A stretch of 53,021 nt of DNA from CAZWHE01 sp964633825 (lineage in GTDB: Bacteria; Planctomycetota; B15-G4; CAYZWU01). Within the stretch, counting starts at the first letter, position 1. Each line of letters opens with the position of its first letter. The stretch lies in contig CAZWHE010000007.1 of the NCBI GenBank assembly GCA_964633825.1, positions 1 to 53,021 on the forward strand, given 5' to 3'. Made by a program: the position numbers and the translations under genes. The notes under the pieces were generated by a model. That model had not been told where the DNA came from, ran no database searches, and was given only the letters and a program-made list of their open reading frames with translations. Below are positions 1 through 8,031 of this stretch, piece after piece.

Positions 1-3000
1 GCCCGAACAGTGAAGGGAACGGTTCGGGCCGCAAATCCGTCTGCCAGGATGTGAACGCGGTAGGATCCCGGAGAATACCCGCCGAGAGGATATTCTCCCG
101 TCCCGCTGTAAAAGTCACCCCGATTGACGAGGGTTTTAATCGGATCGGAACCGATGGGCGGACCGACCCAGAAATTACCCGGACCGAATACAGCGAGCCG
201 GCATCCCGTAATGGGTTTCCCTTCTTTGTTTTTTAGGGAGAGAACGATTCTCGGGCCTTTTGCCAGAGTGGCCTTGCACGATCCGGTTTGGCCCGGCTCG
301 GTTTTGATCGGGGGCAGAATCCGGCTGATATATCCCGGCTTTCCAACAACGATGCGGTAATCGCCCGCCTCGATCGGACCGATCAAGGCTTGACCCTCTG
401 CGTCGCTCCGGCAAGACCCCTGGCGGGAGCTTGTGAGAACGGCGGTTCCGGGTTTGTCCGCCGTTTCGGTAATTTCCGCCCGAGCCATGGCGTTTTTCAG
501 GTTTTTTCCATTGGCGTCCACAACGTGTACAACGAGAAAGCTTGCAGGGGCGACGACAACATTGAGCCCGTTGAGGCGGGCTCCGGCCTTGAGCGGGATG
601 TTGTCGAGGTGCCCGGTTTCCTTTCTGCCGGTGGCGGAAAGAATGTATTGTCCGGCGCGAAGCCCCTGGAAAGAGAAACGGCCCATCCTGTCCGTGGTCA
701 TGGTGCGGACACAGGTCGTGGCCCGGCTGCCTTGTTGACCGGCGCAGTAATAAGCCGAGACGGCCGCCATGGAAAGGGGCCGTCCATCCAGGCTCGCAAC
801 GGAACCGGAAAGGCCGCCCGCGTGAAGATCGAAATCGCGGCGCGTTTCTTTTTCGCCGGTTTTTATTTCGAGGGGCTCGCGGGAAAGGAGCTCTGTTTGC
901 TTCTCACTGAGGAGGAGAAGATATTTTCCGGGAGGCAGACAGGCAAAGGAGTAGTTGCCGCCCTTTCCGGTTGCCGCGATGCGGGAGCCGGTGAAGTCGG
1001 GCAGTGTCCCGTCGAAGGGAACGGCTTCGACCTTTCCCTTTTCAACGGCGGCCCCTCCGCGAGTGATCGTTCCGAAGAGGCGGCTGCCGGCGCCCGGCGA
1101 GAACGGTATCGAGAGGACGGCCGTTTCGCCTTTCGGGATCACAACGTCTTTTTTCTCATATAGGAAAAGCTCTCCTTCCCGAGGCGAACCCTCGCTTCCC
1201 ACAATCGATATGGCCAATGTCTTTCGTCCCCGGGGCATGTGATCAATTGCGGTCCTGCCATCCTTCCCGATCTTGAAGACGCCCCGTTCTTCACCTGGGA
1301 GCCGCGCCTTCCCCGAGCCGAGGACGTTGATCAGGGCGGTCATGTTGTTGAGGCCGTCGGGAGCAATGATCGAGACCTCGAGACGCCCGCCGTCCTTGCC
1401 CACAGCGATGTCGATGTCGTTGACGGCCTCTCCGGGATGAAGCCTGAAACTTCCGTTTTGCCACCAGAGCGGGGGTGACTCTGAAAAAACCTCCAGACAC
1501 CATTCGCCGGGCGGGAGTCCGGAGAGCGTGAAGCCGCCGCCGGAGTTTGTGAGGGCGCTTGTTTCCGCGCGGCCCCTCAGGAGCTTTTCGGGGAATCGGG
1601 GAATGGGTGTGACCCGAGCGCCGGCGACGGGCTCGTTGTTCGCGGCCAGGCGTACGGTGCCGCGGACCTGGGTGGTCTTTTTCAAAACCACGGAGATCCC
1701 GGATTTTTCCACACCTTCCTGGACGGCAATACCCTTGACAACGGCGGTTTTGTGGCCGTCGGCGGAGACGGAGAGCTCCCACGTGCCCGGAGCAAGGCCG
1801 GATATATTGAACTCTCCATTACGGCCCGGAAAGGATCGGATCCTTCCGGGCGTCTCGTTCAGGGGATTTAAAAGGAGCTTGAATTCGCCGACAGGCTCGT
1901 CGTCGAGCGAGGACTTGACCGATCCGGCGACGGAACCTCCGGAAGTGAGCGAAATGGTGATGTCGTCGCGGCCCGCGGCAAGGCCGGCCGCGACTTTTGC
2001 CGGAAACCCGGACGCAATGACGGTCAGTTCCACCGTGCTTTCCGCCGGAAAGGAGGAGAGGCGGAAGGCGCCGTTGGAATCGGACCTGCCGCGCGTGCGA
2101 AAGGCTCTGGATTCTTTCCGTGCCAGGGCTTTGACAAGAGCGTCCGCCACCGGTTTTCCCGATCCATCCAGAATCCGTCCCGCAACGAAACCGGCGCCGG
2201 GCAGAACGATCCGAACGGGCTCGGACCCCGGTCCCTTTGCTTGGGGCGCCACCTTTTTTGAAACCCCTTCCGAGAACCCTTCTGCCGAAGCCGTGAAGCG
2301 TGTTTCGCTTCCCGCCCGGCATGGAATTCGGAACAGGCCCGAAGCATCCGTTGTCGCAACAAGGCCCGCCTTCTCCTTTTCTTCGAGGGACAGAAAAGAA
2401 GCGATTCTGCCGGAAACGCTGGAGAGGAGGTCCGTGGATGCCACCTTTGCGCCGGGAACGGGCGATCCCTTTGAATCGATGACGCTGCCGGCGGCAAAAA
2501 GCGGGGCGGACATTCTGAGGGACGCGTCCTTTTGTTCGCCTTTGGCAACGGCCGTCGAGGAGGGAATGGATGGAGAGTAGGAGGCGTGAAAAGCCTTGTA
2601 CCGGACGGTCTTGCCGGGGGCAATGCGCGTAAAGCGGAAGACTCCGTTCACGTCCGACCATGCTATGCGGAATGGGTCTCCGTCGAGAAGAACGAGGGCG
2701 TTCGGGCATGGTTCGCCGGCGGGGTCGAGAACGCGGCCCTCGATGACGCCGCCTTTCCAGAGGGCGATTGTCACAGCGCGCTCGCCGGCTTTGACGGGCC
2801 GGGGCTCGTTCATGTAGTAATAATCGTCGCCGCTCTCTATGCGTGCGCGCTGGAAGGGGAGCTCGTCGAATCGGAAGGAACCGTCACGGCGTGTTGTTTT
2901 CTGAAGGCGGGCGGCTTCCTTGTGTGAACGGGGGAAAAAACCCAGGCCGTTCACGCGGATCAGAACGCCCTCGAGCGGCTCCCGGGTTTCGGCGTCGACG

Positions 3001-3146
3001 GCGCGGCCTTCTATCGTAAATCCGCTCTTGCCGGGACTCTCGACCTCTATGCGGCTCGCCTCGGCGCCGAGCCACCAGAAAAAGCCCACAAGAAGGAGAA
3101 CAACAAATCCCAGCGCGATCAAGACGTTCCGTTCGCTTTTCTCCAT
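1..3146 (-). CDS. Large membrane-anchored protein of repeated carboxypeptidase-regulatory-like domains (3' end cut by window edge)
   Basis: The minus frame is open from an ATG at 3146 to the left edge, giving at least 1048 codons, so the C-terminus lies outside the window. The N-terminus (MEKSERNVLIALGFVVLLLV...) is a single hydrophobic anchor, followed by a long extracytoplasmic part. This part is a chain of Ig-like units of about 80-90 residues with phrases such as GRAVDAETREPLEGV, GRVLDPAGEPCPNA, GSVIDSKGSPVPGA and GRILDGSGKPVADA. This is the hallmark of carboxypeptidase regulatory-like (CarboxypepD_reg) folds used as spacers or adhesion modules. No enzymatic domain is visible in the part present. 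The ATG lies 6 nt after a CATAAT box and has no Shine-Dalgarno sequence, so the mRNA may be leaderless. Several plus-strand open frames over this gene are shadows. Function unknown; a surface structural role is inference. Confidence 0.85.
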   Translation of the reverse strand, partial: MEKSERNVLIALGFVVLLLVGFFWWLGAEASRIEVESPGKSGFTIEGRAVDAETREPLEGVLIRVNGLGFFPRSHKEAARLQKTTRRDGSFRFDELPFQRARIESGDDYYYMNEPRPVKAGERAVTIALWKGGVIEGRVLDPAGEPCPNALVLLDGDPFRIAWSDVNGVFRFTRIAPGKTVRYKAFHASYSPSIPSSTAVAKGEQKDASLRMSAPLFAAGSVIDSKGSPVPGAKVASTDLLSSVSGRIASFLSLEEKEKAGLVATTDASGLFRIPCRAGSETRFTASAEGFSEGVSKKVAPQAKGPGSEPVRIVLPGAGFVAGRILDGSGKPVADALVKALARKESRAFRTRGRSDSNGAFRLSSFPAESTVELTVIASGFPAKVAAGLAAGRDDITISLTSGGSVAGSVKSSLDDEPVGEFKLLLNPLNETPGRIRSFPGRNGEFNISGLAPGTWELSVSADGHKTAVVKGIAVQEGVEKSGISVVLKKTTQVRGTVRLAANNEPVAGARVTPIPRFPEKLLRGRAETSALTNSGGGFTLSGLPPGEWCLEVFSESPPLWWQNGSFRLHPGEAVNDIDIAVGKDGGRLEVSIIAPDGLNNMTALINVLGSGKARLPGEERGVFKIGKDGRTAIDHMPRGRKTLAISIVGSEGSPREGELFLYEKKDVVIPKGETAVLSIPFSPGAGSRLFGTITRGGAAVEKGKVEAVPFDGTLPDFTGSRIAATGKGGNYSFACLPPGKYLLLLSEKQTELLSREPLEIKTGEKETRRDFDLHAGGLSGSVASLDGRPLSMAAVSAYYCAGQQGSRATTCVRTMTTDRMGRFSFQGLRAGQYILSATGRKETGHLDNIPLKAGARLNGLNVVVAPASFLVVHVVDANGKNLKNAMARAEITETADKPGTAVLTSSRQGSCRSDAEGQALIGPIEAGDYRIVVGKPGYISRILPPIKTEPGQTGSCKATLAKGPRIVLSLKNKEGKPITGCRLAVFGPGNFWVGPPIGSDPIKTLVNRGDFYSGTGEYPLGGYSPGSYRVHILADGFAARTVPFTVR

Positions 3147-3152
3147 GCTCTT

Positions 3153-3181
3153 ATTATGGGATAGCGATCGGAATCTTGAAA
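3153..3181 (-). promoter_or_regulatory. Predicted promoter of the carboxypeptidase-like repeat gene
   Basis: On the minus strand TTTCAA (3181-3176) is followed by a 17-nt spacer and CATAAT (3158-3153), which matches TATAAT at five of six positions. Only 6 nt separate the -10 box from the ATG at 3146, so transcription should begin at or next to the start codon. The -35 box lies inside the palindrome at 3173-3197. Confidence 0.4.
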
Positions 3182-3197
3182 ATTGATTTTTCAAGAT
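3173..3197. promoter_or_regulatory. Perfect 10-bp inverted repeat in a divergent promoter; operator candidate
   Basis: ATCTTGAAAA (3173-3182) and TTTTCAAGAT (3188-3197) are perfect inverted repeats around a 5-nt centre. Each arm carries a TTTCAA hexamer spaced exactly 17 nt from a -10-like box of one of the two divergent genes. The symmetry could be a repressor or activator site controlling both, or simply two symmetric -35 boxes. I do not recognise the regulator. Confidence 0.45.
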
Positions 3198-3217
3198 CGG
3201 GTTCGGTTCACTATACT
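3189..3217 (+). promoter_or_regulatory. Predicted rocD promoter
   Basis: TTTCAA (3189-3194), a 17-nt spacer and TATACT (3212-3217) form a sigma70-like promoter. GGAGG (3228-3232) lies 10 nt before the chosen rocD ATG at 3243. The expected transcript start near 3224 gives a short leader of about 20 nt. Confidence 0.4.
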
Positions 3218-3242
3218 TTTGCCAAATGGAGGAATCCGGACC

Positions 3243-4466
3243 ATGATGGAAAAAGCAATGACGGACAACAAAAGAACCCTCGAACAGATCAATCTGTGTG
3301 AAAGCTGCGGAGCCCACAACTACCATCCCCTTCCCATTGTTCTCGAGCGAGGCGAAGGAGTCTGGGTCTGGGACGCAGAGGGCGAAAAGTACATGGACAT
3401 GCTTTCGGCCTACTCCGCCCTGAACCAGGGGCATCGCCATCCCCGAATCGTTCAGGCGCTGAAGGACCAGGCGGACAAGCTCACCCTCGCATCGCGCGCG
3501 TTCTATGTCGACTCCATGGGGCCTTTCCTCGATAAGCTCACCCGGCTCTGCGGCATGGAGATGGCCCTTCCCATGAACACGGGGGCCGAGGCCGTCGAAA
3601 CGGCGGTCAAGATGGCGCGCAAATGGGGTTACGAGAAAAAGGGAGTCAAGCGCGACCAGGCCGAGATCATCGTTTTCAAGAACAACTTCCACGGCCGCAC
3701 CACCACCGTGGTCGGCTTCTCGTCCGAAGAACAGTACAAGAACGGTTTCGGGCCTTTTGCTCCGGGCTTCCGCATCATCGAATACGGCGACATGAAGGAG
3801 CTCGAAGCCGCCGTGAGCAAGAACACGGTCGCTCTTCTCATGGAGCCGCTCCAAGGCGAAGGCGGGATCCTGATTCCGCCCGAGGGCTACCTCGAACAGG
3901 CCCGCGCTCTCTGCGACAAGCACAACCTCCTTTTCATGCTCGACGAGATCCAGACCGGCCTGGGCCGGACGGGGCGCCTCTTCGCTTTTCAACACGAAAA
4001 CGTCCGTCCTCATGTTCTCATACTCGGCAAGGCGCTCGGCGGCGGCGTCATTCCCGTGTCGGCCGTTGTCTCGTCCAAGGAAATCATGAGCGTCTTCCGT
4101 CCCGGCGATCACGGCTCGACCTTCGGCGGCTTTCCCCTCGCATGCGCCGTCGGTTCCGCCGCTCTCGATGTCATCGTGGAAGAAAACCTGTCCGACCGGG
4201 CGAACGAGATCGGCGAATATTTCATGGAGAAGCTCCATGCCATGGAAAGCCCCCACGTGAAGGAGGTCCGCGGCAAGGGCCTTCTCATCGGCGTGGAGAT
4301 CAAAAAGTCTTCCGGAAATGCAAGGCCCTTCTGCGAGCGCCTCATGAACGAAGGCCTTCTCTGCAAGGAAACGCACGAGTCGGTCGTGCGCTTTGCTCCT
4401 CCGCTCGTTATCACCAGGGAAGAAATCGACTGGGCCATGGAAAGGATCGCCAAGGTTATGTCCTGA
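3243..4466 (+). CDS. rocD: Ornithine--oxo-acid aminotransferase
   Basis: A 407-residue class-III PLP aminotransferase, which would convert ornithine and 2-oxoglutarate to glutamate semialdehyde and glutamate in the cytoplasm. The N-terminal stretch with GAHNYHPLP and LSAYSALNQGH is typical of ornithine aminotransferases. The cofactor region has DEIQTGLGRTG (Asp234) and the Schiff-base lysine in LILGKALGGG (Lys263). TFGGFPLACAVG also fits class III. The reading frame extends upstream to a TTG at 3183, but GGAGG at 3228-3232 points to the ATG at 3243 (or 3246). Length matches the family at about 400 residues. It stands alone between a divergent gene and the metal cluster, so its link to arginine or proline metabolism is from family knowledge only. 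Confidence 0.93.
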   Translation: MMEKAMTDNKRTLEQINLCESCGAHNYHPLPIVLERGEGVWVWDAEGEKYMDMLSAYSALNQGHRHPRIVQALKDQADKLTLASRAFYVDSMGPFLDKLTRLCGMEMALPMNTGAEAVETAVKMARKWGYEKKGVKRDQAEIIVFKNNFHGRTTTVVGFSSEEQYKNGFGPFAPGFRIIEYGDMKELEAAVSKNTVALLMEPLQGEGGILIPPEGYLEQARALCDKHNLLFMLDEIQTGLGRTGRLFAFQHENVRPHVLILGKALGGGVIPVSAVVSSKEIMSVFRPGDHGSTFGGFPLACAVGSAALDVIVEENLSDRANEIGEYFMEKLHAMESPHVKEVRGKGLLIGVEIKKSSGNARPFCERLMNEGLLCKETHESVVRFAPPLVITREEIDWAMERIAKVMS

Positions 4467-4522
4467 CCGTGTCGTGTTTTGGTCTTGACGACAAACCGAT
4501 TTTTTTAGCAGAGTAGAGTGTC

Positions 4523-4816
4523 ATGCTCGCCCAGCGCTACAAGCCGCTGTTTCTATTGATCGCCGTTGCGTTTCTCTATTTAACCGGCTTTCCCGCCTGG
4601 ATCCATTTCAGCGAGGTCGACGGCGATCATGACGGCGACCACTGCTCCCAATGCCTGGACCTCCTTTCCTCCTCTGCTCTGGAACCGGGACAAGCCGTTG
4701 GGCTGATCGCGCGGATTTCCCCGGAAATTCGGGCGTCGATCGAGGCCTCGCGCATTCTGCCAATGGCCCGGCTCCGCCGGCTCCCTCCCTGTCGCGCTCC
4801 GCCTCAATCCTTTTGA
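4523..4816 (+). CDS. Small His/Cys-containing membrane protein heading the metal-uptake cluster
   Basis: A 97-residue protein with one N-terminal hydrophobic segment (about residues 8-28, LFLLIAVAFLYLTGFPAW), then an acidic His/Cys patch, SEVDGDHDGDHCSQCLDL, holding a CxxC pair. The tail ends in a CRAPPQSF motif, reminiscent of small DUF2946-like proteins that travel with metal genes; that comparison is from memory and weak. It sits 92 nt before the outer-membrane barrel and ZnuABC-type genes on the same strand, which suggests a periplasmic metal-binding accessory. The Shine-Dalgarno is weak (GAGTAGAGTG just before ATG). A TTGACG hexamer at 4485-4490 could be a -35 box, but I see no good -10 and no clear Zur palindrome. 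Confidence 0.6.
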   Translation: MLAQRYKPLFLLIAVAFLYLTGFPAWIHFSEVDGDHDGDHCSQCLDLLSSSALEPGQAVGLIARISPEIRASIEASRILPMARLRRLPPCRAPPQSF

Positions 4817-4908
4817 AATCAGCTCTTCATTGTTAGCCCTTCTCCGCCCTCATCGGGTGAGAGAAGCCATCATCTGAAAGGTTTGCGGTTTCAAAAGGAG
4901 AACAGGAA

Positions 4909-6270
4909 ATGACTCTCGCAAAAGCAATCGGGTTGCCCGGCGCGGCCGTCCTCGCCGTGTTGGCTTTAGGTCCCGATATAAGCGCGCAAGAAGAGGGCGA
5001 GAAAAAGGAGCTGATCGAACGGATCGATAAGCTCGAGCGCCGGGTAAAAGAACTGGAAAAAGAAAAAACCGAGGCCGAGAGGGACACGCAGGGTCAAACG
5101 GGCTTTGGCGGAGACACGGCATCGCCGGGGGCGTCTCCCGGCCTCATGGGGAGGTTGGGCCAGACGACGCGCTTTTCCAAGACCTTCAATCCGGCGATCG
5201 GCATTGCCGTCGATATCATTGCCGATGCCCATACCGGACATGACAGCGGACCCCACCGGGACAGCCTCTGGCTGCGGGCGGCCGAGCTGAACCTGGCCGC
5301 CCAGATCGATCCCTACGGCTACGGTTACGTCGTTGTCGAGGGAAACGACGACCACGACGAAGGCGTGAACGTGATCGAGGCGGCCGCTGTGATGAACCGC
5401 CTGCCCTGGAACCTTTCCCTCAAAGCGGGGCGCCTCCTCGCCGATCATGGAAAGCTCGGCCAGCGCCACGATCACGAGCTCCCTTTTGTCGAGAAGCCGG
5501 GTGTTTACTACGACTACATCGGCGGAAGCGCTCAGGTGACGGGCGCCGAGATCCATCACTGGTTCGGCCTGACCGATGAGGTCCCGGTTCGCTGGTCGGC
5601 CGGTGTTTACAACAGGCTGGAAGGCCACGGCCACAGGATCGGCGAGCGCCGTCATCATCATGCGGACGAGGAACCCTTCGGCCACAGGCATCTCGACAAC
5701 CTGGCCTACAACCTGCGTGTCACGGGATACAAAGACCTGACCGATCGTTCCAGCATCCAGGCCGGCACGAGCCTGCTTTGGGCGCCCGGGATCAGGGATT
5801 TTCACGAAAACGCCGCCACCGGGATCGTGAGGCGCATCGAGACGCGCCGAACAATCTCCGCCGTCGATGTGACATACAAGTGGCGGGACCCGTCTTCGCA
5901 GAGGGAATTTCTGTTCGGAGTGGAGACTTTCCAGAGCTACGGCAAGTACTTCCATGAAGAGCACGTAAGGATCGAAGGTTCCGATTCATTCGGCGGGTAT
6001 GCCTGGGCCGAATACAGCTGGGATCCCCACTGGGCGGCCGGGACAATGGCCGGGGCTTACGAGATGGCCCGGTTCGAGGACGTAGGAAGGAAGGAATTCA
6101 ACGCCTGGCTCACCTGGAAAATCTCCCATTTCAACTGGCTTCGGCTCCAGTACCGGTTTAACGACCTGGAACGCGACCTCCATGCCGAAGTACGAGACAG
6201 TGATTCTCATGAAGTGATGGCCCAGTGGATATTGGTGTTCGGAAGCCACGCCCACGGGCTCGACTGGTGA
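4909..6270 (+). CDS. Histidine-rich outer-membrane beta-barrel protein, putative metal porin
   Basis: A 453-residue protein with a signal peptide (residues 1-26, cut near ISAQ), a charged coiled coil (about 30-60, KKELIERIDKLERRVKELEK), then alternating amphipathic strands typical of a beta-barrel, ending ...VMAQWILVFGSHAHGLDW. N-terminal coiled coil plus barrel resembles trimeric porins of the DcaP or OprP type, not TonB-dependent receptors: no plug or TonB box is visible. His-rich loops occur at about 148-152 (DDHDE), 186-190 (RHDHE) and especially 239-261 (a run with about nine histidines). With the ABC metal importer genes starting 25 nt downstream, passage or capture of zinc or a similar ion across the outer membrane is a reasonable inference. 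AAAAGGAG precedes the ATG at good spacing. Confidence 0.75.
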   Translation: MTLAKAIGLPGAAVLAVLALGPDISAQEEGEKKELIERIDKLERRVKELEKEKTEAERDTQGQTGFGGDTASPGASPGLMGRLGQTTRFSKTFNPAIGIAVDIIADAHTGHDSGPHRDSLWLRAAELNLAAQIDPYGYGYVVVEGNDDHDEGVNVIEAAAVMNRLPWNLSLKAGRLLADHGKLGQRHDHELPFVEKPGVYYDYIGGSAQVTGAEIHHWFGLTDEVPVRWSAGVYNRLEGHGHRIGERRHHHADEEPFGHRHLDNLAYNLRVTGYKDLTDRSSIQAGTSLLWAPGIRDFHENAATGIVRRIETRRTISAVDVTYKWRDPSSQREFLFGVETFQSYGKYFHEEHVRIEGSDSFGGYAWAEYSWDPHWAAGTMAGAYEMARFEDVGRKEFNAWLTWKISHFNWLRLQYRFNDLERDLHAEVRDSDSHEVMAQWILVFGSHAHGLDW

Positions 6271-6295
6271 CCGACTGGTGATCGGAGAGAGAACG

Positions 6296-7273
6296 ATGAA
6301 GGTTTCGATAAAAACAATACCGATCCTGGCGGCCGTTGCCGCGGCCTTTGCACTGCCCGCGCCGTTTGTGCGGGCTGCGGACACGATCCGGGTGGTGGCC
6401 ACCATTCCCGACCTGGCCGATATGGCGCGCCATATCGGCGGCGATCTGGTGGAGGTCAAGAGCATTACAAAGGGAAGCGAGGACATGCACATGGTCCCCA
6501 TGAAGCCGAGCCATCTCCTTCTTCTCAACAAGGCCGACATGCTTTTCGAGATGGGGCTCGACATGGAGCATGCCTGGCTTCCCGACTTGCTCTACAACTG
6601 CAGGAATGAAAAAATCCAGCCCGGCGCGCCCGGGTTTGTCAACTGCTCGGCTTCTATCCGTCCCATCGAGGTTCCCGACGGCGCCGACCGAGGCGACGGG
6701 GAGATACACCCGGAAGGGAATCCCCATTACAACATGGATCCCCGCAACGGACGGCGCATCGCCGAGGCGATCTGTGCCGGGTTCTGCCGGGCCTATCCAA
6801 AACAGGAAGAGCGGTTCCGCGCCAATGCAAAGGCTTACCTCGTGCGGTTCGATCGGAAGCTGAAGGAGTGGGAGGTTCTGGCCCGCCCTCTTCGGGGAAC
6901 GAAGGTCGTCACCTATCACAGGTCATGGAGCTACTTTGTCCGCGCCTACGGACTCGAAGTGGTCGGCGAGATCGAGTCCAAGCCCGGGATCGCGCCGACG
7001 CCGGGCCATCTGGCGAAGCTCGTCCGCAGGATCAAGGAGGAGAAAGCCCGGCTCGTAATAAAAGAACAGTACTATTCCAACAAGTATCCCGACTTCTTGA
7101 ACGAAAAAACGGGCATCCGGGTGGTCACCCTGCCGAACATGAGCGGCGGCCGTCCCGAGGTCGAGGGCTATTTCAATTTTATCGAACACAACATCAAGGT
7201 TCTCCTGCGCTCTCTCGACAAGCCGGCGGCAACCCCGGAAGAAATCGCAAAAGAGTTGGAGGAAGAGAAATGA
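6296..7273 (+). CDS. znuA: Metal ABC transporter substrate-binding protein (ZnuA-like)
   Basis: A 325-residue cluster A-I solute-binding protein that would capture Zn or Mn in the periplasm. The signal peptide is residues 1-27 (cleavage after VRA). Expected metal ligands align as His65 (DMHMVP), His144 (NPHYNMDP), His208 (VTYHRSWSYF) and acidic Glu257 (VIKEQYYS). The typical phrase VVGEIESKPGIAPTPGHLAKL is present. There is no His-rich loop like that of classical ZnuA, so zinc versus manganese is not settled here; the His-rich barrel upstream favours zinc. The frame continues up to a GTG at 6278, but GGAGAGA before ATG 6296 decides the start. The stop overlaps the ATPase start (ATGA). Confidence 0.88.
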   Translation: MKVSIKTIPILAAVAAAFALPAPFVRAADTIRVVATIPDLADMARHIGGDLVEVKSITKGSEDMHMVPMKPSHLLLLNKADMLFEMGLDMEHAWLPDLLYNCRNEKIQPGAPGFVNCSASIRPIEVPDGADRGDGEIHPEGNPHYNMDPRNGRRIAEAICAGFCRAYPKQEERFRANAKAYLVRFDRKLKEWEVLARPLRGTKVVTYHRSWSYFVRAYGLEVVGEIESKPGIAPTPGHLAKLVRRIKEEKARLVIKEQYYSNKYPDFLNEKTGIRVVTLPNMSGGRPEVEGYFNFIEHNIKVLLRSLDKPAATPEEIAKELEEEK

Positions 7274-8022
7274 ACGCCTTGGACAACAGCGTCGCCGGCC
7301 GCGCGGTTCGGGGCGAAAAAGAAAACAAGGTTCTCCTTCGGTTGGAAAAAGCCTCCTTTGGGTATGGCGGCCCTCCCGTCATCACGGGAATCGATTTCTC
7401 CGTCTTTCGCGGAGATTTCACCGGAATCGTCGGTCCGAACGGGGCGGGCAAAACAACACTTCTGCGCGGTATGATCGGTGTGTTGAAGCCGATCGAAGGA
7501 AAGCTCATCTATGGAGATAACGGTAAAAAACCTTTCCTCGGATATGTTCCCCAGGTGCAGTCGCTCGACCCGATCTTTCCGTTGACCGTTGCCGAGGTCG
7601 TTTCCATGGGGGCCTGGCCCACAATGAAACGGATCGGCTTCATGAAGGAGCAGGACCGGGAGTTTCTCGGGGAAAAACTCGTACAGGTCGGCATGGAGAA
7701 AGAGAGAAAAAAACTTTTCGGCGATCTCTCGGCAGGCCAGAAACAGCGGGTCTTGATAGCGCGCTCTCTCATGGTGCGGCCAGACCTTCTTCTTCTCGAC
7801 GAGCCGACAAGCGGCGTGGACCAAGCCGCCGAGGAAGCGGTCATGGGTCTTCTCGGAGAGCTCAATCGCCGGGGCCTGGCCGTTGTCATGGTGTGTCACG
7901 AGATGAAGATTCTGGGGGAGCATGTGCGTGAAATCGCCTGGATCAGCCGGGGGAAAATCGAACGAGGACGCACGAGGGAGATGCTCTCGGCGCACAAGGT
8001 CCGGGAAAAGCTCACGGAATAG
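7270..8022 (+). CDS. znuC: Metal ABC transporter ATP-binding protein (ZnuC-like)
   Basis: A 250-residue ABC ATPase that would energise the importer with the neighbouring permease and binding protein. Walker A is GPNGAGKT (55-62), the signature LSAGQ (153-157), Walker B LLLLDEP (173-179) and the switch histidine His210. The ATG at 7270 overlaps the znuA stop by four bases (ATGA), implying translational coupling. The open frame reaches further upstream to 6868, but that part runs out of phase through znuA and is not coding. A charged N-terminal extension of about 20 residues precedes the first strand. Confidence 0.93.
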   Translation: MNALDNSVAGRAVRGEKENKVLLRLEKASFGYGGPPVITGIDFSVFRGDFTGIVGPNGAGKTTLLRGMIGVLKPIEGKLIYGDNGKKPFLGYVPQVQSLDPIFPLTVAEVVSMGAWPTMKRIGFMKEQDREFLGEKLVQVGMEKERKKLFGDLSAGQKQRVLIARSLMVRPDLLLLDEPTSGVDQAAEEAVMGLLGELNRRGLAVVMVCHEMKILGEHVREIAWISRGKIERGRTREMLSAHKVREKLTE

Positions 8023-8031
8023 GAGGCCGAA

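Noticed and set aside
1528..2580. Plus-strand open frame of 350 codons
   Set aside because: Antisense shadow of the carboxypeptidase-regulatory-like gene; the minus frame gives repeated protein motifs, the plus frame is low-complexity Arg/Ser/Pro-rich.
4485..4520. Promoter or Zur box upstream of the metal cluster
   Set aside because: A TTGACG hexamer is present, but no acceptable -10 at proper spacing and no clear palindrome.
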